A DNA stretch of 64,000 nucleotides from Auanema rhodensis. Lineage: Eukaryota; Nematoda; Chromadorea; Rhabditida; Rhabditidae. A program made the position numbers and the translations under genes. The DNA lies in the NCBI GenBank assembly GCA_964057225.1, contig OZ059900.1, forward strand, positions 24,629,638 through 24,693,637, written 5' to 3'. How positions within the stretch are numbered: position 1 is the first letter of the stretch; every line of letters starts with the position of its first letter. Below are positions 48,284-60,595 of the stretch, one piece after another. The notes below the pieces were generated by a model. The model saw only the letters and a list, made by a program, of their open reading frames with translations. It did no database searches and was not told the origin of the DNA.

Positions 48284-49309
48284 TTTAATCAATATTAGCC
48301 ATAAGGGGCGTGCCCTCAGAATATGCTAATTTCCTTAATTTTCTAACCCCTGTTTTTTTGTCGTGAAAGTGGAACTAAACGTTGTACGAACAATTTTGAG
48401 CTATGTTTCATTGACATTGCATGAGTTTGAACACATGAAATCGTAAGTCAAAACCTTGTTTACAGCGAAATTTCCAAAAACTGGTTTTCCAGCATAATAA
48501 AATATTTCTCATGGGAAATACTGTGTTTTTGTATTTTTCTAGTGTTCAGCATGTAAAATGCTTCATTTTAGTATGTAACACGCTGAAAGTCGTTGCATTT
48601 GACGACTCATATGAACAAAAATCGATTTAATCAATATTAGCCATAAGGGGCGTGCCCTCAGAATATGCTAATTTCCTTAATTTTCTAACCCCTGTTTTTT
48701 TGTCGTGAAAGTGGAACTAGACGTTGTACGAACAATTTTGAGCTAGGTTTCATTGACATTGCATGAGTTTGAACACATGAAATCGTAAGTCAAAACCTTG
48801 TTTACAGCGAAATTTCCAAAAACTGGTTTTCCAGCATAATAAAATATTTCTCATGGGAAATACTGTGTTTTTGTATTTTTCTAGTGTTCAGCATGTAAAA
48901 TGCTTCATTTTAGTATGTAACACGCTGAAATTCGTTGCATTTGACGACTCATATGAACAAAAATCGATTTAATCAATATTAGCCATAAAGGGCGTGCCCT
49001 CAGAATATGCTAATTTCCTTAATTTTCTAACCCTTGTTTTTTTGTCGTGAAAGTGGAACTAGACGTTGTACGAACAATTTTGAGCTAGGTTTCATTGACA
49101 TTGCATGAGTTTGAACACATGAAATCGTAAGTCAAAACCTTGTTTACAGCGAAATTTCCAAAAACTGGTTTTCCAGCATAATAAAATATTTCTCATGGGA
49201 AATACTGTGTTTTTGTATTTTTCTAGTGTTCAGCATGTAAAATGCTTCATTTTAGTATGTAACATGCTGAAATTCGTTGCATTTGACGACTCATATGAAC
49301 AAAAATCGA
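48284..49309 (+). repeat. 6-monomer unit, partial copy 2 (first three monomers)
   Basis: Monomers 48284 (95A, 121T, 306G), 48626 and 48968 (22A, 67T, 298T) duplicate 46232-47257. The similarity also extends leftwards, since 47942 matches 45890. To the right, the 306G and 55G/323A members of the unit are missing, which places the end of the duplicated tract after about 49.3 kb. Confidence 0.9.
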
Positions 49310-51703
49310 TTTAATCAATATTAGCCATAAGGGGCGTGCCCTCAGAATATGCTAATTTCCTTAATTTTCTAACCCCTGTTTTTTTGTCGTGAAAGTGGAA
49401 CTAGACGTTGTACGAACAATTTTGAGCTAGGTTTCATTGACATTGCATGAGTTTGAACACATGAAATCGTAAGTCAAAACCTTGTTTACAGCGAAATTTC
49501 CAAAAACTGGTTTTCCAGCATAATAAAATATTTCTCATGGGAAATACTGTGTTTTTGTATTTTTCTAGTGTTCAGCATGTAAAATGCTTCATTTTAGTAT
49601 GTAACACGCTGAAATTCGTTGCATTTGACGACTCATATGAACAAAAATCGATTTAATCAATATTAGCCATAAGGGGCGTGCCCTCAGAATATGCTAATTT
49701 CCTTAATTTTCTAACCCCTGTTTTTTTGTCGTGAAAGTGGAACTAGACGTTGTACGAACAATTTTGAGCTAGGTTTCATTGACATTGCATGAGTTTGAAC
49801 ACATGAAATCGTAAGTCAAAACCTTGTTTACAGCGAAATTTCCAAAAACTGGTTTTCCAGCATAATAAAATATTTCTCATGGGAAATACTGTGTTTTTGT
49901 ATTTTTCTAGTGTTCAGCATGTAAAATGCTTCATTTTAGTATGTAACACGCTGAAATTCGTTGCATTTGACGACTCATATGAACAAAAATCGATTTAATC
50001 AATATTAGCCATAAGGGGCGTGCCCTCAGAATATGCTAATTTCCTTAATTTTCTAACCCCTGTTTTTTTGTCGTGAAAGTGGAACTAGACGTTGTACGAA
50101 CAATTTTGAGCTAGGTTTCATTGACATTGCATGAGTTTGAACACATGAAATCGTAAGTCAAAACCTTGTTTACAGCGAAATTTCCAAAAACTGGTTTTCC
50201 AGCATAATAAAATATTTCTCATGGGAAATACTGTGTTTTTGTATTTTTCTAGTGTTCAGCATGTAAAATGCTTCATTTTAGTATGTAACTCGCTGAAATT
50301 CGTTGCATTTGACGACTCATATGAACAAAAATCGATTTAATCAATATTAGCCATAAGGGGCGTGCCCTCAGAATATGCTAATTTCCTTAATTTTCTAACC
50401 CCTGTTTTTTTGTCGTGAAAGTGGAACTAGACGTTGTACGAACAATTTTGAGCTAGGTTTCATTGACATTGCATGAGTTTGAACACATGAAATCGTAAGT
50501 CAAAACCTTGTTTACAGCGAAATTTCCAAAAACTGGTTTTCCAGCATAATAAAATATTTCTCATGGGAAATACTGTGTTTTTGTATTTTTCTAGTGTTCA
50601 GCATGTAAAATGCTTCATTTTAGTATGTAACACGCTGAAATTCGTTGCATTTGACGACTCATATGAACAAAAATCGATTTAATCAATATTAGCCATAAGG
50701 GGCGTGCCCTCAGAATATGCTAATTTCCTTAATTTTCTAACCCCTGTTTTTTTGTCGTGAAAGTGGAACTAGACGTTGTACGAACAATTTTGAGCTAGGT
50801 TTCATTGACATTGCATGAGTTTGAACACATGAAATCGTAAGTCAAAACCTTGTTTACAGCGAAATTTCCAAAAACTGGTTTTCCAGCATAATAAAATATT
50901 TCTCATGGGAAATACTGTGTTTTTGTATTTTTCTAGTGTTCAGCATGTAAAATGCTTCATTTTAGTATGTAACATGCTGAAATTCGTTGCATTTGACGAC
51001 TCATATGAACAAAAATCGATTTAATCAATATTAGCCATAAGGGGCGTGCCCTCAGAATATGCTAATTTCCTTAATTTTCTAACCCCTGTTTTTTTGTCGT
51101 GAAAGTGGAACTAGACGTTGTACGAACAATTTTGAGCTAGGTTTCATTGACATTGCATGAGTTTGAACACATGAAATCGTAAGTCAAAACCTTGTTTACA
51201 GCGAAATTTCCAAAAACTGGTTTTCCAGCATAATAAAATATTTCTCATGGGAAATACTGTGTTTTTGTATTTTTCTAGTGTTCAGCATGTAAAATGCTTC
51301 ATTTTAGTATGTAACACGCTGAAATTCGTTGCATTTGACGACTCATATGAACAAAAATCGATTTAATCAATATTAGCCATAAGGGGCGTGCCCTCAGAAT
51401 ATGCTAATTTCCTTAATTTTCTAACCCCTGTTTTTTTGTCGTGAAAGTGGAACTAGACGTTGTACGAACAATTTTGAGCTAGGTTTCATTGACATTGCAT
51501 GAGTTTGAACACATGAAATCGTAAGTCAAAACCTTGTTTACAGCGAAATTTCCAAAAACTGGTTTTCCAGCATAATAAAATATTTCTCATGGGAAATACT
51601 GTGTTTTTGTATTTTTCTAGTGTTCAGCATGTAAAATGCTTCATTTTAGTATGTAACACGCTGAAATTCGTTGCATTTGACGACTCAAATGAACAAAAAT
51701 CGA
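49310..51703 (+). repeat. Seven near-consensus monomers
   Basis: Monomers at 49310, 49652, 49994 (297T, AACTCGC), 50336, 50678 (298T), 51020 and 51362 (private ACTCAAATG) show only isolated variants. I see no clear higher-order period here. Confidence 0.88.
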
Positions 51704-54097
51704 TTTAATCAATATTAGCCATAAGGGGCGTGCCCTCAGAATATGCTAATTTCCTTAATTTTCTAACCCTTGTTTTTTTGTCGTGAAAGTGGAACTAGAC
51801 GTTGTACGAACAATTTTGAGCTAGGTTTCATTGACATTGCATGAGTTTGAACACATGAAATCGTAAGTCAAAACCTTGTTTACAGCGAAATTTCCAAAAA
51901 CTGGTTTTCCAGCATAATAAAATATTTCTCATGGGAAATACTGTGTTTTTGTATTTTTCTAGTGTTCAGCATGTAAAATGCTTCATTTTAGTATGTAACA
52001 CGCTGAAATTCGTTGCATTTGACGACTCATATGAACAAAAATCGATTTAATCAATATTAGCCATAAGGGGCGTGCCCTCAGAATATGCTAATTTCCTTAA
52101 TTTTCTAACCCCTGTTTTTTTGTCGTGAAAGTGGAACTAGACGTTGTACGAACAATTTTGAGCTAGGTTTCATTGACATTGCATGAGTTTGAACACATGA
52201 AATCGTAAGTCAAAACCTTGTTTACAGCGAAATTTCCAAAAACTGGTTTTCCAGCATAATAAAATATTTCTCATGGGAAATACTGTGTTTTTGTATTTTT
52301 CTAGTGTTCAGCATGTAAAATGCTTCATTTTAGTATGTAACACGCTGAAAGTCGTTGCATTTGACGACTCATATGAACAAAAATCGATTTAATCAATATT
52401 AGCCATAAGGGGCGTGCCCTCAGAATATGCTAATTTCCTTAGTTTTCTAACCCCTGTTTTTTTGTCGTGAAAGTGGAACTAGACGTTGTACGAACAATTT
52501 TGAGCTAGGTTTCATTGACATTGCATGAGTTTGAACACATGAAATCGTAAGTCAAAACCTTGTTTACAGCGAAATTTCCAAAAACTGGTTTTCCAGCATA
52601 ATAAAATATTTCTCATGGGAAATACTGTGTTTTTGTATTTTTCTAGTGTTCAGCATGTAAAATGCTTCATTTTAGTATGTAACACGCTGAAATTCGTTGC
52701 ATTTGACGAATCATATGAACAAAAATCGATTTAATCAATATTAGCCATAAGGGGCGTGCCCTCAGAATATGCTAATTTCCTTAATTTTCTAACCCCTGTT
52801 TTTTTGTCGTGAAAGTGGAACTAGACGTTGTACGAACAATTTTGAGCTAGGTTTCATTGACATTGCATGAGTTTGAACACATGAAATCGTAAGTCAAAAC
52901 CTTGTTTACAGCGAAATTTCCAAAAACTGGTTTTCCAGCATAATAAAATATTTCTCATGGGAAATACTGTGTTTTTGTATTTTTCTAGTGTTCAGCATGT
53001 AAAATGCTTCATTTTAGTATGTAACACGCTGAAATTCGTTGCATTTGACGACTCATATGAACAAAAATCGATTTAATCAATATTAGCCATAAGGGGCGTG
53101 CCCTCAGAATATGCTAATTTCCTTAATTTTCTAACCCCTGTTTTTTTGTCGTGAAAGTGGAACTAGACGTTGTACGAACAATTTTGAGCTAGGTTTCATT
53201 GACATTGCATGAGTTTGAACACATGAAATCGTAAGTCAAAACCTTGTTTACAGCGAAATTTCCAAAAACTGGTTTTCCAGCATAATAAAATATTTCTCAT
53301 GGGAAATACTGTGTTTTTGTATTTTTCTAGTGTTCAGCATGTAAAATGCTTCATTTTAGTATGTAACACGCTGAAATTCGTTGCATTTGACGACTCATAT
53401 GAACAAAAATCGATTTAATCAATATTAGCCATAAGGGGCGTGCCCTCAGAATATGCTAATTTCCTTAATTTTCTAACCCTTGTTTTTTTGTCGTGAAAGT
53501 GGAACTAGACGTTGTACGAACAATTTTGAGCTAGGTTTCATTGACATTGCATGAGTTTGAACACATGAAATCGTAAGTCAAAACCTTGTTTACAGCGAAA
53601 TTTCCAAAAACTGGTTTTCCAGCATAATAAAATATTTCTCATGGGAAATACTGTGTTTTTGTATTTTTCTAGTGTTCAGCATGTAAAATGCTTCATTTTA
53701 GTATGTAACATGCTGAAATTCGTTGCATTTGACGACTCATATGAACAAAAATCGATTTAATCAATATTAGCCATAAGGGGCGTGCCCTCAGAATATGCTA
53801 ATTTCCTTAATTTTCTAACCCTTGTTTTTTTGTCGTGAAAGTGGAACTAGACGTTGTACGAACAATTTTGAGCTAGGTTTCATTGACATTGCATGAGTTT
53901 GAACACATGAAATCGTAAGTCAAAACATTGTTTACAGCGAAATTTCCAAAAACTGGTTTTCCAGCATAATAAAATATTTCTCATGGGAAATACTGTGTTT
54001 TTGTATTTTTCTAGTGTTCAGCATGTAAAATGCTTCATTTTAGTATGTAACATGCTGAAATTCGTTGCATTTGACGACTCATATGAACAAAAATCGA
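51704..54097 (+). repeat. Seven mixed monomers with 67T/298T and 306G-55G-323A marks
   Basis: Monomers are 51704 (67T), 52046 (306G), 52388 (55G, 323A), 52730, 53072, 53414 (67T, 298T) and 53756 (67T, 298T, and a private AAAACATTG). The 67T sites at 51770 and 53480 are 1710 bp apart. The adjacent pair at 53414 and 53756 looks like a single-monomer duplication. Confidence 0.88.
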
Positions 54098-57000
54098 TTT
54101 AATCAATATTAGCCATAAGGGGCGTGCCCTCAGAATATGCTAATTTCCTTAATTTTCTAACCCCTGTTTTTTTGTCGTGAAAGTGGAACTAGACGTTGTA
54201 CGAACAATTTTGAGCTAGGTTTCATTGACATTGCATGAGTTTGAACACATGAAATCGTAAGTCAAAACCTTGTTTACAGCGAAATTTCCAAAAACTGGTT
54301 TTCCAGCATAATAAAATATTTCTCATGGGAAATACTGTGTTTTTGTATTTTTCTAGTGTTCAGCATGTAAAATGCTTCATTTTAGTATGTAACACGCTGA
54401 AATTCGTTGCATTTGACGACTCATATGAACAAAAATCGATTTAATCAATATTAGCCATAAGGGGCGTGCCCTCAGAATATGCTAATTTCCTTAATTTTCT
54501 AACCCCTGTTTTTTTGTCGTGAAAGTGGAACTAGACGTTGTACGAACAATTTTGAGCTAGGTTTCATTGACATTGCATGAGTTTGAACACATGAAATCGT
54601 AAGTCAAAACCTTGTTTACAGCGAAATTTCCAAAAACTGGTTTTCCAGCATAATAAAATATTTCTCATGGGAAATACTGTGTTTTTGTATTTTTCTAGTG
54701 TTCAGCATGTAAAATGCTTCATTTTAGTATGTAACATGCTGAAATTCGTTGCATTTGACGACTCATATGAACAAAAATCGATTTAATCAATATTAGCCAT
54801 AAGGGGCGTGCCCTCAGAATATGCTAATTTCCTTAATTTTCTAACCCCTGTTTTTTTGTCGTGAAAGTGGAACTAGACGTTGTACGAACAATTTTGAGCT
54901 AGGTTTCATTGACATTGCATGAGTTTGAACACATGAAATCGTAAGTCAAAACCTTGTTTACAGCGAAATTTCCAAAAACTGGTTTTCCAGCATAATAAAA
55001 TATTTCTCATGGGAAATACTGTGTTTTTGTATTTTTCTAGTGTTCAGCATGTAAAATGCTTCATTTTAGTATGTAACATGCTGAAATTCGTTGCATTTGA
55101 CGACTCATATGAACAAAAATCGATTTAATCAATATTAGCCATAAGGGGCGTGCCCTCAGAATATGCTAATTTCCTTAATTTTCTAACCCCTGTTTTTTTG
55201 TCGTGAAAGTGGAACTAGACGTTGTACGAACAATTTTGAGCTAGGTTTCATTGACATTGCATGAGTTTGAACACATGAAATCGTAAGTCAAAACCTTGTT
55301 TACAGCGAAATTTCCAAAAACTGGTTTTCCAGCATAATAAAATATTTCTCATGGGAAATACTGTGTTTTTGTATTTTTCTAGTGTTCAGCATGTAAAATG
55401 CTTCATTTTAGTATGTAACACGCTGAAATTCGTTGCATTTGACGACTCATATGAACAAAAATCGATTTAATCAATATTAGCCATAAGGGGCGTGCCCTCA
55501 GAATATGCTAATTTCCTTAATTTTCTAACCCCTGTTTTTTTGTCGTGAAAGTGGAACTAGACGTTGTACGAACAATTTTGAGCTAGGTTTCATTGACATT
55601 GCATGAGTTTGAACACATGAAATCGTAAGTCAAAACCTTGTTTACAGCGAAATTTCCAAAAACTGGTTTTCCAGCATAATAAAATATTTCTCATGGGAAA
55701 TACTGTGTTTTTGTATTTTTCTAGTGTTCAGCATGTAAAATGCTTCATTTTAGTATGTAACACGCTGAAATTCGTTGCATTTGACGACTCATATGAACAA
55801 AAATCGATTTAATCAATATTAGCCATAAGGGGCGTGCCCTCAGAATATGCTAATTTCCTTAATTTTCTAACCCTTGTTTTTTTGTCGTGAAAGTGGAACT
55901 AGACGTTGTACGAACAATTTTGAGCTAGGTTTCATTGACATTGCATGAGTTTGAACACATGAAATCGTAAGTCAAAACCTTGTTTACAGCGGAATTTCCA
56001 AAAACTGGTTTTCCAGCATAATAAAATATTTCTCATGGGAAATACTGTGTTTTTGTATTTTTCTAGTGTTCAGCATGTAAAATGCTTCATTTTAGTATGT
56101 AACATGCTGAAATTCGTTGCATTTGACGACTCATATGAACAAAAATCGATTTAATCAATATTAGCCATAAGGGGCGTGCCCTCAGAATATGCTAATTTCC
56201 TTAATTTTCTAACCCCTGTTTTTTTGTCGTGAAAGTGGAACTAGACGTTGTACGAACAATTTTGAGCTAGGTTTCATTGACATTGCATGAGTTTGAACAC
56301 ATGAAATCGTAAGTCAAAACCTTGTTTACAGCGAAATTTCCAAAAACTGGTTTTCCAGCATAATAAAATATTTCTCATGGGAAATACTGTGTTTTTGTAT
56401 TTTTCTAGTGTTCAGCATGTAAAATGCTTCATTTTAGTATGTAACACGCTGAAATTCGTTGCATTTGACGACTCATATGAACAAAAATCGATTTAATCAA
56501 TATTAGCCATAAGGGGCGTGCCCTCAGAATATGCTAATTTCCTTAATTTTCTAACCCCTGTTTTTTTGTCGTGAAAGTGGAACTAGACGTTGTACGAACA
56601 ATTTTGAGCTAGGTTTCATTGACATTGCATGAGTTTGAACACATGAAATCGTAAGTCAAAACCTTGTTTACAGCGAAATTTCCAAAAACTGGTTTTCCAG
56701 CATAATAAAATATTTCTCATGGGAAATACTGTGTTTTTGTATTTTTCTAGTGTTCAGCATGTAAAATGCTTCATTTTAGTATGTAACATGCTGAAATTCG
56801 TTGCATTTGACGACTCATATGAACAAAAATCGATTTAATCAATATTAGCCATAAGGGGCGTGCCCTCAGAATATGCTAATTTCCTTAATTTTCTAACCCC
56901 TGTTTTTTTGTCGTGAAAGTGGAACTAGACGTTGTACGAACAATTTTGAGCTAGGTTTCATTGACATTGCATGAGTTTGAACACATGAAATCGTAAGTCA

Positions 57001-58201
57001 AAACCTTGTTTACAGCGAAATTTCCAAAAACTGGTTTTCCAGCATAATAAAATATTTCTCATGGGAAATACTGTGTTTTTGTATTTTTCTAGTGTTCAGC
57101 ATGTAAAATGCTTCATTTTAGTATGTAACACGCTGAAATTCGTTGCATTTGACGACTCATATGAACAAAAATCGATTTAATCAATATTAGCCATAAGGGG
57201 CGTGCCCTCAGAATATGCTAATTTCCTTAATTTTCTAACCCCTGTTTTTTTGTCGTGAAAGTGGAACTAGACGTTGTACGAACAATTTTGAGCTAGGTTT
57301 CATTGACATTGCATGAGTTTGAACACATGAAATCGTAAGTCAAAACCTTGTTTACAGCGAAATTTCCAAAAACTGGTTTTCCAGCATAATAAAATATTTC
57401 TCATGGGAAATACTGTGTTTTTGTATTTTTCTAGTGTTCAGCATGTAAAATGCTTCATTTTAGTATGTAACACGCTGAAATTCGTTGCATTTGACGACTC
57501 ATATGAACAAAAATCGATTTAATCAATATTAGCCATAAGGGGCGTGCCCTCAGAATATGCTAATTTCCTTAATTTTCTAACCCTTGTTTTTTTGTCGTGA
57601 AAGTGGAACTAGACGTTGTACGAACAATTTTGAGCTAGGTTTCATTGACATTGCATGAGTTTGAACACATGAAATCGTAAGTCAAAACCTTGTTTACAGC
57701 GAAATTTCCAAAAACTGGTTTTCCAGCATAATAAAATATTTCTCATGGGAAATACTGTGTTTTTGTATTTTTCTAGTGTTCAGCATGTAAAATGCTTCAT
57801 TTTAGTATGTAACATGCTGAAATTCGTTGCATTTGACGACTCATATGAACAAAAATCGATTTAATCAATATTAGCCATAAGGGGCGTGCCCTCAGAATAT
57901 GCTAATTTCCTTAATTTTCTAACCCCTGTTTTTTTGTCGTGAAAGTGGAACTAGACGTTGTACGAACAATTTTGAGCTAGGTTTCATTGACATTGCATGA
58001 GTTTGAACACATGAAATCGTAAGTCAAAACCTTGTTTACAGCGAAATTTCCAAAAACTGGTTTTCCAGCATAATAAAATATTTCTCATGGGAAATACTGT
58101 GTTTTTGTATTTTTCTAGTGTTCAGCATGTAAAATGCTTCATTTTAGTATGTAACACGCTGAAATTCGTTGCATTTGACGACTCATATGAACAAAAATCG
58201 A
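54098..58201 (+). repeat. Irregular 5-monomer (1710-bp) region with 298T
   Basis: Monomers are 54098, 54440 (298T), 54782 (298T), 55124, 55466, 55808 (67T, 298T, and a private GCGGAATT), 56150, 56492 (298T), 56834, 57176, 57518 (67T, 298T) and 57860. The 67T/298T monomer at 55808 recurs at 57518 (+1710), and the 298T monomer at 54782 recurs at 56492 (+1710), but other members do not match. The HOR is therefore partial or eroded. Confidence 0.82.
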
Positions 58202-58543
58202 TTTAATCAATATTAGCCATAAGGGGCGTGCCCTCAGAATATGCTAATTTCCTTAATTTTCTAACCCCTGTTTTTTTGTCGTGAAAGTGGAACTAGACGT
58301 TGTACGAACAATTTTGAGCTAGGTTTCATTGACATTGCATGAGTTTGAACACATGAAATCGTAAGTCAAAACCTTGTTTACAGCGAAATTTTCAAAAACT
58401 GGTTTTCCAGCATAATAAAATATTTCTCATGTGAAATACTGTGTTTTTGTTTTTTTCTAGTGTTCAGCATGTAAAATGCTTCATTTTAGTATGTAACTCG
58501 CTGAAATTCGTTGCATTTGACGACTCATATGAACAAAAATCGA
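58202..58543 (+). repeat. Outlier monomer with four clustered variants
   Basis: This unit has TTTTCAAAAAC instead of TTTCCAAAAAC, CATGTGAAA instead of CATGGGAAA, TTTGTTTTTTTC instead of TTTGTATTTTTC, and AACTCGC (297T). Three of the four were seen nowhere else; 297T is shared with 49994. Most other right-domain monomers carry none or one private change. Confidence 0.9.
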
Positions 58544-60253
58544 TTTAATCAATATTAGCCATAAGGGGCGTGCCCTCAGAATATGCTAATTTCCTTAATT
58601 TTCTAACCCTTGTTTTTTTGTCGTGAAAGTGGAACTAGACGTTGTACGAACAATTTTGAGCTAGGTTTCATTGACATTGCATGAGTTTGAACACATGAAA
58701 TCGTAAGTCAAAACCTTGTTTACAGCGAAATTTCCAAAAACTGGTTTTCCAGCATAATAAAATATTTCTCATGGGAAATACTGTGTTTTTGTATTTTTCT
58801 AGTGTTCAGCATGTAAAATGCTTCCTTTTAGTATGTAACACGCTGAAATTCGTTGCATTTGACGACTCATATGAACAAAAATCGATTTAATCAATATTAG
58901 CCATAAGGGGCGTGCCCTCAGAATATGCTAATTTCCTTAGTTTTCTAACCCCTGTTTTTTTGTCGTGAAAGTGGAACTAGACGTTGTACGAACAATTTTG
59001 AGCTAGGTTTCATTGACATTGCATGAGTTTGAACACATGAAATCGTAAGTCAAAACCTTGTTTACAGCGAAATTTCCAAAAACTGGTTTTCCAGCATAAT
59101 AAAATATTTCTCATGGGAAATACTGTGTTTTTGTATTTTTCTAGTGTTCAGCATGTGAAATGCTTCATTTTAGTATGTAACACGCTGAAATTCGTTGCAT
59201 TTGACGACTCATATGAACAAAAATCGATTTAATCAATATTAGCCATAAGGGGCGTGCCCTCAGAATATGCTAATTTCCTTAATTTTCTAACCCCTGTTTT
59301 TTTGTCGTGAAAGTGGAACTAGACGTTGTACGAACAATTTTGAGCTATGTTTCATTGACATTGCATGAGTTTGAACACATGAAATCGTAAGTCAAAACCT
59401 TGTTTACAGCGAAATTTCCAAAAACTGGTTTTCCAGCATAATAAAATATTTCTCATGGGAAATACTGTGTTTTTGTATTTTTCTAGTGTTCAGCATGTAA
59501 AATGTTTCATTTTAGTATGTAACACGCTGAAATTCGTTGCATTTGACGACTCATATGAACAAAAATCGATTTAATCAATATTAGCCATAAGGGGCGTGCC
59601 CTCAGAATATGCTAATTTCCTTAATTTTCTAACCCCTGTTTTTTTGTCGTGAAAGTGGAACTAGACGTTGTACGAACAATTTTGAGCTATGTTTCATTGA
59701 CATTGCATGAATTTGAACACATGAAATCGTAAGTCAAAACCTTGTTTACAGCGAAATTTCCAAAAACTGGTTTTCCAGCATAATAAAATATTTCTCATGG
59801 GAAATACTGTGTTTTTGTATTTTTCTAGTGTTCAGCATGTAAAATGCTTCATTTTAGTATGTAACACGCTGAAATTCGTTGCATTTGACGACTCATATGA
59901 ACAAAAATCGATTTAATCAATATTAGCCATAAGGGGCGTGCCCTCAGAATATGCTAATTTCCTTAATTTTCTAACCCCTGTTTTTTTGTCGTGAAAGTGG
60001 AACTAGACGTTGTACGAACAATTTTGAGCTAGGTTTCATTGACATTGCATGAGTTTGAACACATGAAATCGTAAGTCAAAACCTTGTTTACAGCGAAATT
60101 TCCAAAAACTGGTTTTCCAGCATAATAAAATATTTCTCATGAGAAATACTGTGTTTTTGTATTTTTCTAGTGTTCAGCATGTAAAATGCTTCATTTTAGT
60201 ATGTAACACGCTGAAATTCGTTGCATTTGACGACTCATATGAACAAAAATCGA
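58544..60253 (+). repeat. Five monomers resembling the 1710-bp HOR of 25-30 kb
   Basis: Monomers are 58544 (67T, 282C), 58886 (55G, private GCATGTGAAA), 59228 (121T, private AATGTTTC), 59570 (121T, private TGAATTTG) and 59912 (231A). The order 282C, 55G, 121T, 231A matches 29126-30493 apart from one extra 121T monomer. The 282C base occurs only in these two regions. Confidence 0.85.
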
Positions 60254-60595
60254 TTTAATCAATATTAGCCATAAGGGGCGTGCCCTCAGAATATGCTAAT
60301 TTCCTTAATTTTCTAACCCTTGTTTTTTTGTCGTGAAAGTGGAACTAGACGTTGTACGAACAATTTTGAGCTAGGTTTCATTGACATTGCATGAGTTTGA
60401 ACACATGAAATCGTAAGTCAAAACCTTGTTTACAGCGAAATTTCCAAAAACTGGTTTTCCAGCATAATAAAATATTTCTCATGGGAAATACTGTGTTTTT
60501 GTATTTTTCTAGTGTTCAGCATGTAAAATGCTTCATTTTAGTATGTAACACGCTGAAATTCGTTGCATTTGACGACTCATATGAACAAAAATCGA
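60254..60595 (+). repeat. Single 67T monomer
   Basis: It carries 67T and otherwise matches the consensus. It separates the 282C group from the dimeric region that follows. Confidence 0.88.
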
